Shown here one piece after another: positions 35,197 through 42,991 of a stretch of DNA of 64,000 nucleotides (position 1 is its first letter; every line of letters starts with the position of its first letter). Source of the stretch: Microbacterium forte (GTDB lineage: Bacteria; Actinomycetota; Actinomycetes; Actinomycetales; Microbacteriaceae); NCBI RefSeq assembly GCF_031885415.1, contig NZ_CP116871.1, positions 310,001-374,000 of the forward strand. Direction: 5' to 3'. Made by a program: the position numbers and the translations under genes. The notes below the pieces were generated by a model that had not been told where the DNA came from, searched no databases, and saw only the letters and a list, made by a program, of their open reading frames with translations.

Positions 35197-35618
35197 CCTT
35201 CCCACTGGCTGGTCTGCTGCGTGTGCGCGGCGCCCAGGAACGTGTCGCCGCCGAGCATCTCTCGCGTGCGAGCGCAGAACGGGCGCAGGCCGAGACCGCG
35301 GCGCAGACTGCGATCACGAGCCTCGCCGACATCAGCGCTCAGATCGATGATCCTCGGGCGCTGATGGCCATGGCCGCGGCCCGCGCCGCGGGGCGCAGCA
35401 CTCTCAGCGACCTCCAGGCGCTCGTCGACATGAGACGCAGCGCGGAGTCGGAGGCCAGGTCTGCGCATGTCGAAGCGCGACGCGATCTGAAGGGGCTCGA
35501 GCGACTCGAGAGCACCCACCGGGTCGAGACCGCCAAGGCCGAGCTCGCCGCCGAGCAGACCGCGCTCGATGAGATCGCCGTGGTGCGCACCTCGCGACGT
35601 GAGGGGAGCGCGGCATGA
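35193..35618 (+). CDS. fliJ: Flagellar export protein FliJ
   Basis: 141 residues, almost entirely coiled coil (LAGLLRVRGAQERVAAEHLS, then ESEARSAHVEARRDLKGLER). Size, structure and place right after fliI identify it as FliJ, the central stalk of the export ATPase. ATG overlaps the fliI stop (ATGA). Confidence 0.82.
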   Translation: MTFPLAGLLRVRGAQERVAAEHLSRASAERAQAETAAQTAITSLADISAQIDDPRALMAMAAARAAGRSTLSDLQALVDMRRSAESEARSAHVEARRDLKGLERLESTHRVETAKAELAAEQTALDEIAVVRTSRREGSAA

Positions 35619-35965
35619 CCGGGCTCGCAGCGGTGATCGCCCGCGTCGACGCGATCGAGACCCAGATCGTGTCGCTGGATCCAGCGGGGCGTGCGGCCGC
35701 CGCAGCTGCGACCGAGGCGACCACCGAGACATCGGCGGCCAGCTCGACGACGTTCGCCGGAGTGCTGGAGGCGGCCAAGGCGGCCTCGGCCACCGAGACC
35801 ACCGCCCCTGCCCCGGCCGAGGGGTCAGCGGCCGCCAGCACTGCGGCATCCGGCGGAGAGAACGCAGACGTCATCGCAGCACTGCAGACCTTGTTCTCGG
35901 CGAGCGCCTCGGGGACAGGCGGATCGACTCCGTCGATGCAGAAGATCATCGAGATGCTCGGATGA
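35615..35965 (+). CDS. Small protein between fliJ and fliK, possibly a flagellar peptidoglycan hydrolase that lost its catalytic domain
   Basis: 116 residues. The N-terminus MTGLAAVIARVDAIETQIVS and the later STTFAGVLEAAKAASA resemble the non-catalytic leader of transglycosylase- or NlpC/P60-type proteins encoded at this spot in other actinobacterial flagellar clusters, but no hydrolase domain follows; the rest is alanine/threonine-rich linker and SMQKIIEMLG. Both ends overlap neighbours (ATGA), so it is a true operon member. Function unknown; the degenerate-hydrolase reading is inference. Confidence 0.6.
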   Translation: MTGLAAVIARVDAIETQIVSLDPAGRAAAAAATEATTETSAASSTTFAGVLEAAKAASATETTAPAPAEGSAAASTAASGGENADVIAALQTLFSASASGTGGSTPSMQKIIEMLG

Positions 35966-37383
35966 CCGGGGTGGCACTGCTCGCGATGATCTCCGGCGCC
36001 GGCCCGGGTGAGGCGGACACCGGGGGACGAGCGTCGGGTGACTCCGGTTCGCTGTTCGGCAACGCGCTCACCGCGGCAGGTCAGGCGCTTGACGGCGCGT
36101 CGGACTCGGGCACGGCGATGCTCGCCGCAGATCGGCCGAGCGGATCGACGGCGGAAGCATCATCGGCAGCAGATCGCACGATCGACCCGCAGGCGGCGAT
36201 CGCGGCCATGACCCATCTGGTCGCGTGGTCGGCTCCGGAGACCGCAGGGCCCTCCGTGGCAGCCCCGCAGGTGACGACCCCGCAGGTGACGACGCCGCAG
36301 GTGACGACGCCGCAGGTGACGACGTCCCAGGTGACGACGTCCCAGAGCACCGTTCCGGGTGAGACGGCTCCGGACGCGGTGGTGGAGACCGTACCCGGGA
36401 CGGCCGGGACGGAGGCGACACCTGTCGATCCCGTGAGCGGCGCCGCCACGACGGATGGAATGCACGTGGTTCCGGTTGCCGCGGCGTCGCCGACGACGTC
36501 GGCTTCGGCGTCGATCTCGGCACCCGCTTCGGTGAGCGCGGCAGTCGTCGCCGGTGGACGCGGCGACCCCCGATCGATGCAGGGCGGGACGCTGGGCGAC
36601 GTCCGAGAAGTCGACGTCGACGCTCCGGCGACTCCGCTGGAGCCTGCCGGTGGCGGCGCCGATCCGTCGCTGTCCGAGCCGGTCGCCGTCGTGCCCCGGC
36701 CGGAGTCACTCCCGAGGCAATCGACGCCCGCGATCCCGTCCATGGTCGGTGCCCCTCTGGCCGCGACCGTGGCCGCTCCGAATCAGCAGGTGACGAGCGA
36801 TGCGGGAGATAAGGCGCAGGGGTCGCAGCCCGCTCCCGCGACGGCCTCGACCGTGCCGGTCGCTGCCCCCCTGCCGACGGCGACACCCGTGTCGTCGCCC
36901 GATGCGGCCACAACCGCGAATCGTGCGGTGGCCGCCCAGGTCGCGCCGGTGGTCGTGAGCATCGCCCAGCGTCCGATGGGGACGCACCAGCTCACGATGA
37001 CGGTGAACCCCGACAGCCTCGGCCCCGTCACGGTGCGCGCGCACATCTCCGCATCCGGAGACGTGCAGGTCGAACTCAGCGGTGCGACCGACGCCGGGCG
37101 CGACGCGCTGCGCACCATGCTCGTCGAGCTGCGCCGTGACCTCGCCGCAGTGATGCCGCACGCCTCGCTGAGCGTCACCCACGGCTCTTCCGCTGATGCC
37201 TCCAGCGACCGCGGCCAGCAGGCCGCGGGCGATGCGCCGACAGGGCAGGGAGCAGGCGATCGCGAGGCGAACCGCGGGCGCCCCGACCACCCCCGCGGGA
37301 TCGAGCAGGCGCGGGATCTTCCCCGCACCATCCAGACAACGCCCTCTGCCACCTCCGGCGCGGGGCTCGACATCTTCGCCTGA
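35962..37383 (+). CDS. fliK: Flagellar hook-length control protein
   Basis: 473 residues. A long alanine/proline/threonine-rich ruler region (residues 20-320) includes five QVTT(P/S) repeats. The C-terminal Flg_hook domain is GTHQLTMTVNPDSLGPVTVR then DALRTMLVELRRDLAAVMPH. FliK measures hook length and switches export specificity through FlhB. ATG overlaps the upstream stop; the frame is open earlier through fliJ and the small ORF but is not used. Confidence 0.88.
   Translation: MTGVALLAMISGAGPGEADTGGRASGDSGSLFGNALTAAGQALDGASDSGTAMLAADRPSGSTAEASSAADRTIDPQAAIAAMTHLVAWSAPETAGPSVAAPQVTTPQVTTPQVTTPQVTTSQVTTSQSTVPGETAPDAVVETVPGTAGTEATPVDPVSGAATTDGMHVVPVAAASPTTSASASISAPASVSAAVVAGGRGDPRSMQGGTLGDVREVDVDAPATPLEPAGGGADPSLSEPVAVVPRPESLPRQSTPAIPSMVGAPLAATVAAPNQQVTSDAGDKAQGSQPAPATASTVPVAAPLPTATPVSSPDAATTANRAVAAQVAPVVVSIAQRPMGTHQLTMTVNPDSLGPVTVRAHISASGDVQVELSGATDAGRDALRTMLVELRRDLAAVMPHASLSVTHGSSADASSDRGQQAAGDAPTGQGAGDREANRGRPDHPRGIEQARDLPRTIQTTPSATSGAGLDIFA
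36268..36342 (+). repeat. Five 15-bp tandem repeats inside fliK
   Basis: Unit CAGGTGACGAC(G/C)CCG or its TCC-ending variant, encoding QVTTP/QVTTS. In frame, so copy changes would lengthen or shorten the ruler region of FliK. Confidence 0.9.
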
Positions 37384-37395
37384 GAGGACGACCGA

Positions 37396-37863
37396 ATGAC
37401 TGTCGACGCAGTGAGCGCCCCGAGTTCGATCCATACGGGAAGCACCACCGACCCCGCAGCCCGGAAGCAGGTGCTCGACGGGGAAGTGTTCCTCAAGCTC
37501 CTGGTCACCCAGCTGACGCACCAGGATCCCTCGAGTCCGATGGACACCAACGAGATGATCTCGCAGACCACCCAGCTCGCCATGATGGAGCAGCTGACGG
37601 CTCTCGCCGACAGCGGCGCCGAGGCCTTCGCCCTGAACATGCGTCAGGCCGCGAGCGCGCTCATCGGCCAGGAGGCGAGCTACAAGGATGCCGACGGCAA
37701 GACCGTCTCGGGCCTCGTGACCAAGGTCTCGTTCGACGGACCGATCCCGCAGGTGACGATCGGCGACAAGACCGTCGCGCTCGACGTCATCACGGGCGTC
37801 ACCACCGCACCGACCACCCCCGCACCGACCACCCCCGCTGCGCCCACCCCCGCCGCAGTCTGA
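37396..37863 (+). CDS. flgD: Flagellar hook assembly (capping) protein
   Basis: 155 residues. The FlgD core is EVFLKLLVTQLTHQDPSSPM with DTNEMISQTTQLAMMEQLTA at residues 30-70. A short C-terminal beta part and a repetitive TTPAPTTPAA tail follow; it lacks the full-size FlgD Ig-like domain of E. coli. Scaffold for hook polymerisation, placed between fliK and flgE. Confidence 0.94.
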   Translation: MTVDAVSAPSSIHTGSTTDPAARKQVLDGEVFLKLLVTQLTHQDPSSPMDTNEMISQTTQLAMMEQLTALADSGAEAFALNMRQAASALIGQEASYKDADGKTVSGLVTKVSFDGPIPQVTIGDKTVALDVITGVTTAPTTPAPTTPAAPTPAAV

Positions 37864-37893
37864 CCTCCGTCTCACCCAGGAAGAGAGAACCCC

Positions 37894-39060
37894 ATGCTCC
37901 GCTCGCTCTACTCCGGAATCTCCGGCCTCCGCTCGCACCAGACCATGCTCGATGTCACGGGCAACAACATCGCGAACGTCAACACGGCCGGGTTCAAGGG
38001 CTCGTCCGTGCTGTTCCAGGACTCCCTGTCGCAGCTGATCGGCAACCCGGGAATCCCCGACGACGAGGTCGGCGGTCGCAACCCCGCCCAGGTCGGTCTC
38101 GGCGTGCAGGTCGCCGGCGTGCGCACCAACTTCGCACAGGGCTCGGCCCAGGCGACCGGCCGAGGAGGCGACCTGATGATCTCGGGCGACGGTTTCTTCG
38201 CGGTCCGGTCCGGCGGAGAGACCCTGTACACCCGAGCAGGTGGATTCTCGTTCGACCCCGCCGGCAAGATGGTCACCGCCGACGGCTCGATCGTGCAGGG
38301 CTGGTCGGCACAGGACGGCGTCGTCAACACCGGCCAGGCGACGGGCAACATCGTGCTCCCGCTTGACGCCGTGTCTCCCGCGAGGGCCACGACGGAAGCC
38401 ACCGTCACCGGCAACCTCCCGTCGACGGCTGCGACCGGCGACGAGCTGGTGCGCGACGTCACTGTCTACGACGCGCAGGGCACGCCTTCGACTCTCAGCC
38501 TGACCTTCACGAAGACGGCGACCGGATGGGACGTCACCGAGCCCGCCAGCGGTGCGACCGGGTCGCTGGCGTTCACCGACGGCAAGCAGGCCGGGGCAGG
38601 CCTCACGCTCACCGCAGGGGCTGTGAGCGTCGACCTGGGAGCGGTCACCGGCTATGCGGAACTGTCGACGGTCGCCGTGTCCGAGCAGGACGGTGCGGCA
38701 GCCGGCACCCTGAAGTCGTACAGCATCACCGGCGACGGATCCATCGTCGGCACGTTCAGCAATGGTGCGACGCAGACTCTCGGCAAGATCGCGATGGCCA
38801 CGTTCGCCAACCCCGAGGGACTCGAGAAGGCCGGCGGAACGTCATACCGCGCATCCGTCAACTCCGGTGCGGTGCGCATGGGCGAGCCGGGCCAGGCAGG
38901 CTTCGGCAGCCTCGTCTCGGGCGCTCTGGAGATGAGCAACGTCGACCTCTCGCAGGAGTTCACCAACCTGATCGTCGCGCAGCGCGGCTTCCAGGCCAAC
39001 GCGCGCATCATCACGACCAGCGACGAGGTCCTCCAGGAGCTCACCCAGCTGAAGCGCTGA
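37894..39060 (+). CDS. flgE: Flagellar hook protein
   Basis: 388 residues. N-terminal MLRSLYSGISGLRSHQTMLD and VTGNNIANVNTAGFKGSSVL, middle ISGDGFFAVRSGGETLYTRA, C-terminal VDLSQEFTNLIVAQRGFQAN ending QELTQLKR. AAGAGAG precedes the ATG. It is the only hook/rod-like protein downstream; no flgG or flgF is present in the window. A perfect hairpin after the stop ends the fliH-flgE unit. Confidence 0.96.
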   Translation: MLRSLYSGISGLRSHQTMLDVTGNNIANVNTAGFKGSSVLFQDSLSQLIGNPGIPDDEVGGRNPAQVGLGVQVAGVRTNFAQGSAQATGRGGDLMISGDGFFAVRSGGETLYTRAGGFSFDPAGKMVTADGSIVQGWSAQDGVVNTGQATGNIVLPLDAVSPARATTEATVTGNLPSTAATGDELVRDVTVYDAQGTPSTLSLTFTKTATGWDVTEPASGATGSLAFTDGKQAGAGLTLTAGAVSVDLGAVTGYAELSTVAVSEQDGAAAGTLKSYSITGDGSIVGTFSNGATQTLGKIAMATFANPEGLEKAGGTSYRASVNSGAVRMGEPGQAGFGSLVSGALEMSNVDLSQEFTNLIVAQRGFQANARIITTSDEVLQELTQLKR

Positions 39061-39070
39061 TGCGAACGAA

Positions 39071-39095
39071 CCCGGCGCCGTCTCACGGCGCCGGG
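39071..39095 (+). terminator. Terminator after flgE
   Basis: CCCGGCGCCGT, loop CTC, ACGGCGCCGGG: perfect 11-bp stem 10 bp after the flgE stop. Separates the flagellar unit from the inserted ATPase gene. Confidence 0.85.
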
Positions 39096-39165
39096 TCCGC
39101 CTGCGGAGCGATCCGGTGAACCGGGTTGCCCGCTGCCGAGAAGCGGCCGGGGGCTCTGTCGCACA

Positions 39166-39187
39166 CTGCCCCTGGCGCCAGGGGCAG
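39166..39187. promoter_or_regulatory. Perfect 22-bp palindrome upstream of the metal ATPase gene
   Basis: Half-site CTGCCCCTGGC with its exact inverse and no spacer, 20 bp before ATG 39208. Position suits a metal-responsive operator; a plain RNA hairpin in the leader is the alternative. Confidence 0.5.
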
Positions 39188-39207
39188 CGGAGAGAGAGGC
39201 TGAGGGC

Positions 39208-41067
39208 ATGTGCTTCGTCCGCCGGTACCCCGTGATCATCATCACGGTCGTGGTTCTCGCGGGGGTGCTCGCTCTGCACATGGTCGGCATACCCGCCATC
39301 GGACGATGGATCGCCACTGCCTACGTCGGAGCGTTCGTCGTCTGGACGCTCGTCGGAATGGTGCGGGATGTGCTGCGCGGGCACGTCGGGCTCGACATCC
39401 TCGCAGTCGTCGCGATGGTCGCCACTCTCGCCGTCGGAGAGTACATCGCGGCACTCATCATCGTCCTGATGCTCGCGGGCGGCGAAGCCCTGGAGCAGTT
39501 CGCGGGCAGACGTGCGAAACGGGACCTCTCGGCACTGCTGGACAGGTCTCCGCGGATCGCACATGTCCTCGTGCATCCGCTGGCACCGGACTCGGAAGAG
39601 GTTCGGGATGTCGCAGTCGACGATGTCGCGGTCGGCGACGCGCTGCTGGTGCGTCCGGCCGAGATCGTGCCGATCGACGGCGTGCTGCTTTCGGCGTCAG
39701 GTGAGTTCGACGAATCGTCGCTCACCGGCGAGAGCATGCCCGTCGCTCGCGAGGCCGGGGGCGAGGTGCTGTCCGGAGCGATCAACGGAGCACGGGCCGT
39801 CCGCATCCGCGCACTGCGATCGAGCGCAGACAGCCAATACCAGCAGATCGTCGCGCTCGTGCACGAGGCTGAGGAGTCGCACGCCCCGGTCGTGCGCCTC
39901 GCCGATCGATTCGCGATTCCGTTCACCGCCGTCGCTCTCGTGCTGGCCGGCGCCGCATGGGCGATCTCCGGTGACTCGACACGGTTCGCCGAGGTGCTCG
40001 TGCTCGCGACTCCGTGTCCTCTCCTCATCGCGGCTCCCGTCGCATTCCTCGGCGGACTCTCCCGGGCGGCCAAGACCGGAGTCATCATGAAAGGCGGTGC
40101 GGTGATCGAGCAGCTGGCTCGGGTGCGGTCCGCGGCCTTCGACAAGACGGGCACCCTCACCCAGGGACGCCCCGACCTCGTCGATGTGCGACCCGCCACG
40201 GGGATCGATGCTGACGAACTGCTGATGCTCGCGGCGTCCGCCGAGCAGTACTCGTCGCACGTGCTCGCCGAAGGAATCCGTCGCGCCGCCGCAGAGCGTC
40301 GCCTCGAACTCCGTCGATCCGATGACGCGAGTGAAGTCGCGACCAACGGTGTGGTGGCGGTCATCGACGGCCGCACCGTCGTCGTCGGCAAGCCCGCTTT
40401 CGTCGCATCGCTCGCCGCCGACACCGTGCGCGCAACTCTCGGGACAGGTGAGGCTGCGGCCTACGTCGCGATCGACGGGCGGTTCGGAGGCGTCCTCATC
40501 CTCGCGGATGCGCCGCGACCTGAGGCGACCTCGGTCGTGTCCTGGCTCCGATCGCATGGCATCGAGCGCATCATGATGCTCACCGGAGATGCTCGATCGA
40601 CCGCGGAATCCGTCGCTCGCGAGGTCGGGATCGACGATGTCCACGCAGAACTCCTCCCGCCGGAGAAGGTCGGGCTCGCCGCCGACCTCCGTCCGAGACC
40701 GATGATGATGGTGGGCGACGGTGTCAACGACGCGCCTGTACTGGCGGCCGCCGACATCGGTGTCGCGATGGGTGCGCGTGGGGCGACGGCCGCGGGCGAC
40801 GCTGCGGACGTCGTGATCCTGGTCGATTCACTGACCAAGGTCGTCGATGCGGTCGCCATCGGACGGCACACACTGCGTGTTGCGCTCACCGCGATCTGGA
40901 TCGGCATCGGGCTGAGCGTGGGGCTCATGCTCATCGCGATGACGGGGATCATCCCGGCGGTCGCGGGTGCTCTCGCCCAGGAAGCGGTCGACCTCGCGAC
41001 GATCCTCTATGCCCTCCGCGCACTGGGCGGTCCAGCCACCGGACTCGTCGCCCCTCGCGCGTCGTGA
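39208..41067 (+). CDS. Heavy-metal P-type ATPase (P1B) with TPC membrane motif
   Basis: 619 residues. Phosphorylation site DKTGTLT, actuator SLTGESMPV, hinge GDGVNDAPVLAAADIGVAMG, and the metal-site helix VLATPCPLLIAAP. The motif is TPC rather than CPC (Cu, Zn/Cd) or SPC (Co); TPC defines a P1B subgroup linked to Ni or Fe, but the metal here is unproven. There is no N-terminal metal-binding domain and no C-terminal extension. It lies inside the flagellar cluster between the flgE terminator and the flbD promoter, so it looks like an insertion that respects the flanking transcription units. No metal regulator or chaperone is beside it. Confidence 0.9.
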   Translation: MCFVRRYPVIIITVVVLAGVLALHMVGIPAIGRWIATAYVGAFVVWTLVGMVRDVLRGHVGLDILAVVAMVATLAVGEYIAALIIVLMLAGGEALEQFAGRRAKRDLSALLDRSPRIAHVLVHPLAPDSEEVRDVAVDDVAVGDALLVRPAEIVPIDGVLLSASGEFDESSLTGESMPVAREAGGEVLSGAINGARAVRIRALRSSADSQYQQIVALVHEAEESHAPVVRLADRFAIPFTAVALVLAGAAWAISGDSTRFAEVLVLATPCPLLIAAPVAFLGGLSRAAKTGVIMKGGAVIEQLARVRSAAFDKTGTLTQGRPDLVDVRPATGIDADELLMLAASAEQYSSHVLAEGIRRAAAERRLELRRSDDASEVATNGVVAVIDGRTVVVGKPAFVASLAADTVRATLGTGEAAAYVAIDGRFGGVLILADAPRPEATSVVSWLRSHGIERIMMLTGDARSTAESVAREVGIDDVHAELLPPEKVGLAADLRPRPMMMVGDGVNDAPVLAAADIGVAMGARGATAAGDAADVVILVDSLTKVVDAVAIGRHTLRVALTAIWIGIGLSVGLMLIAMTGIIPAVAGALAQEAVDLATILYALRALGGPATGLVAPRAS

Positions 41068-41093
41068 GGTCGAGACCCGCCGGTGCGCCGACT

Positions 41094-41126
41094 GGTTACC
41101 GGGGGAGAGCCGCGTCGCGATAGTCG
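41094..41126 (+). promoter_or_regulatory. Flagellar-type sigma promoter of flbD-motAB operon
   Basis: GGTTAC (41094-41099), 17 bp, GCGATAGTCG (41117-41126). The leader forms GGGG/CCCC with a loop lacking GGA, so it is outside the CsrA-type leader family. Confidence 0.8.
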
Positions 41127-41169
41127 GGGCAGACTTCCCCCTCTCATCCGAAGCCCGGAGACCCCCTCG

Positions 41170-41385
41170 ATGATCATCGTCACCCGCCTCGACCGCACCC
41201 GGTTCGCGGTGAACCCCGACCTGATCGAACGAATCCATGCGTCGCCGGACACGACTCTGCACATGGTCGACGGGCATGTGTACGTGGTCGAGGAGGACCT
41301 CGACGCCCTGATCGACCTGATCGTCGCCTACCGTGCGCGCGTCCTCGGCGCAGCCCAGGCTCTGACCTCACAGACGGGCGCGTGA
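41170..41385 (+). CDS. flbD: Flagellar protein of the FlbD/SwrD family
   Basis: 71 residues. Begins MIIVTRLDRTRFAVNPDLIE and has the family's short beta pattern TTLHMVDGHVYVVEEDLDAL. In Bacillus the homologue SwrD raises motor torque through MotA/MotB, which fits its place just before motA here. ATG 41170 follows CCGGAG; the stop overlaps motA (GTGA). Confidence 0.9.
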   Translation: MIIVTRLDRTRFAVNPDLIERIHASPDTTLHMVDGHVYVVEEDLDALIDLIVAYRARVLGAAQALTSQTGA

Positions 41386-42185
41386 TCATGGATCCCGCGT
41401 TCATCATCGGAGTGGTCCTGGCGTTCGGTGCCCTCGTCGCGATGATCACGATGGAGGGGGCGAGCTTCGAGGCTCTGCTCATCCCCGCGCCGATGATCCT
41501 GGTGCTCGGCTCGACGATCGGCGTCGGCATCGCGAGCCACACCCTCCGCGACACGATCCTCGCGGTGAAGAGCCTCGGGCGCATGGTCCGTGGCCCCAAG
41601 ATGACACCGGAGGCGGTGATCCCGTTCCTCGTCGGGTATGCCGAGAAGGCTCGCGGCGAAGGGCTCCTCGCCCTCGAACAGGAACTCGACTCCGCGCCTG
41701 ACGAGTTCACCAGGCAGGCGCTTCAGGCGCTCGCGGACGGCACGGATGCCGAGGATCTGCGGACCCTCATGGATGACGAGATCGCGGCGACATCGTCGCG
41801 CAACCGCGTCGCATCGAAGTTCTTCGGCTCTCTGGGCGGATATGCGCCCACGATCGGCATCGTCGGCACCGTCGTCTCCCTGACGCACGTGCTCGAGAAG
41901 CTCGACGAACCCGATCACCTCGGTCCGATGATCGCCGCAGCCTTCGTCGCCACCCTCTGGGGCCTCCTCTCTGCCAACTTCATCTGGAACCCGATCGCCG
42001 GCCGTCTGGGTCGGATCGGGGCCGTCGAACTCGAGAGGATGACCCTCGTCTCCGAGGGGATGCTCGCCATCCAGGCCGGCAGCGCGCCCCACCTCCTGCA
42101 GGAGCGACTCGAGGCGCTGTCGACCGTGAAGCCCAAGGCCGGCAAGCAGAAGCGGGAGCCTGAGTCGGTCGAGGGCGTCCAGTGA
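41382..42185 (+). CDS. motA: Flagellar motor stator protein
   Basis: 267 residues with four membrane segments. The stator signature GGYAPTIGIVGTVVSLTHVL and AAAFVATLWGLLSANFIWNP holds the conserved prolines of the channel. Forms the ion-conducting stator with MotB. GTG 41382 overlaps the flbD stop; ATG 41388 is a possible alternative start two codons in. Confidence 0.94.
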   Translation: MIMDPAFIIGVVLAFGALVAMITMEGASFEALLIPAPMILVLGSTIGVGIASHTLRDTILAVKSLGRMVRGPKMTPEAVIPFLVGYAEKARGEGLLALEQELDSAPDEFTRQALQALADGTDAEDLRTLMDDEIAATSSRNRVASKFFGSLGGYAPTIGIVGTVVSLTHVLEKLDEPDHLGPMIAAAFVATLWGLLSANFIWNPIAGRLGRIGAVELERMTLVSEGMLAIQAGSAPHLLQERLEALSTVKPKAGKQKREPESVEGVQ

Positions 42186-42991
42186 GCACAGCCCGTCGAG
42201 CTCGCGGTCGCGGGCATGAGGACGACTCGCATGACGAGCCGGACGAGCGCTGGGCCGTCTCGTATGCCGATATGGTCACCGTTCTCATGTGCCTGTTCAT
42301 CGTGCTGTTCGCCGTGTCGAACGTCGACAAGACGAAGTTCGAGATGCTCGCGAACAGCCTGGCGACGGGGTTCGGGCAGGAGAGCACCGAGGGTGGCGCC
42401 GACACCGCGGAGGGCGTGATCGTGCCGCCCGAGCTGCAGGACGACGACGGCGTGGTCGACCTCGCCGCCCGCGCGGAGACCGAGTTCGAGTCGCTCGTGG
42501 GCCTGCGTGACCGCATGAGCACGTCCCTGGCGGCTCAGGGACTGCAGGACACCGTGCAGTTCGTGATCGACGATCGGGGGCTCCAGGTCGGGCTGGTCGG
42601 CGCCGAGACCTTCTTCGCCGACAACAGCACCGACCTCTCGGCGAAGGCCGATGCGGTGCTCGACACCATCGGAGACGTCCTGGCCACGGTCGACAATCAG
42701 GTGAGCGTCGAGGGGCACGCCGATCACCGGGTCTCGGCCGCTCCCTTCCCGACCAACTGGGAGCTCTCGGGAGGGCGCGCGACCCAGGTGGCTCGATTCC
42801 TCGTCGAGCACGAGGGCTTGGGAGGTCCACGCGTGAAGGCCACCGCGTTCTCCGACACCCGCCCCATCGTGCCGGGCGACAGCCCACAGGCGCTGGCCAG
42901 CAACAGACGCGTCGACATCGTCGTCGAGTCGAACGAAGAAGAGCAGGTGAGAGCGCTGATACCCGCTCTCGCGGCTGCTGCGAACAAGTGA
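42182..42991 (+). CDS. motB: Flagellar motor stator protein
   Basis: 269 residues. Single membrane helix after RWAVSYADMVTVLMCLFIVL with the essential ion-binding Asp30, then a plug/linker and the OmpA-like peptidoglycan-binding domain (SVEGHADHRVS, ELSGGRATQVARFLVEHEG, SNRRVDIVVES). GTG overlaps the motA stop. The next gene is fliM with a 4-bp overlap, leaving no room for fliL. Confidence 0.95.
   Translation: MSTARRARGRGHEDDSHDEPDERWAVSYADMVTVLMCLFIVLFAVSNVDKTKFEMLANSLATGFGQESTEGGADTAEGVIVPPELQDDDGVVDLAARAETEFESLVGLRDRMSTSLAAQGLQDTVQFVIDDRGLQVGLVGAETFFADNSTDLSAKADAVLDTIGDVLATVDNQVSVEGHADHRVSAAPFPTNWELSGGRATQVARFLVEHEGLGGPRVKATAFSDTRPIVPGDSPQALASNRRVDIVVESNEEEQVRALIPALAAAANK

Noticed and set aside
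38842-39576. Minus-strand frame across the end of flgE and the ATPase start
   Set aside because: Crosses the flgE terminator and the palindrome and shows no protein features.
39208-41067. Calling the P-type ATPase a copper exporter (CopA)
   Set aside because: It lacks the CPC motif and N-terminal metal-binding domains; the motif is TPC.
41126-41143. GGGG/CCCC hairpin in the flbD leader as a CsrA site
   Set aside because: The loop CAGACTT has no GGA.
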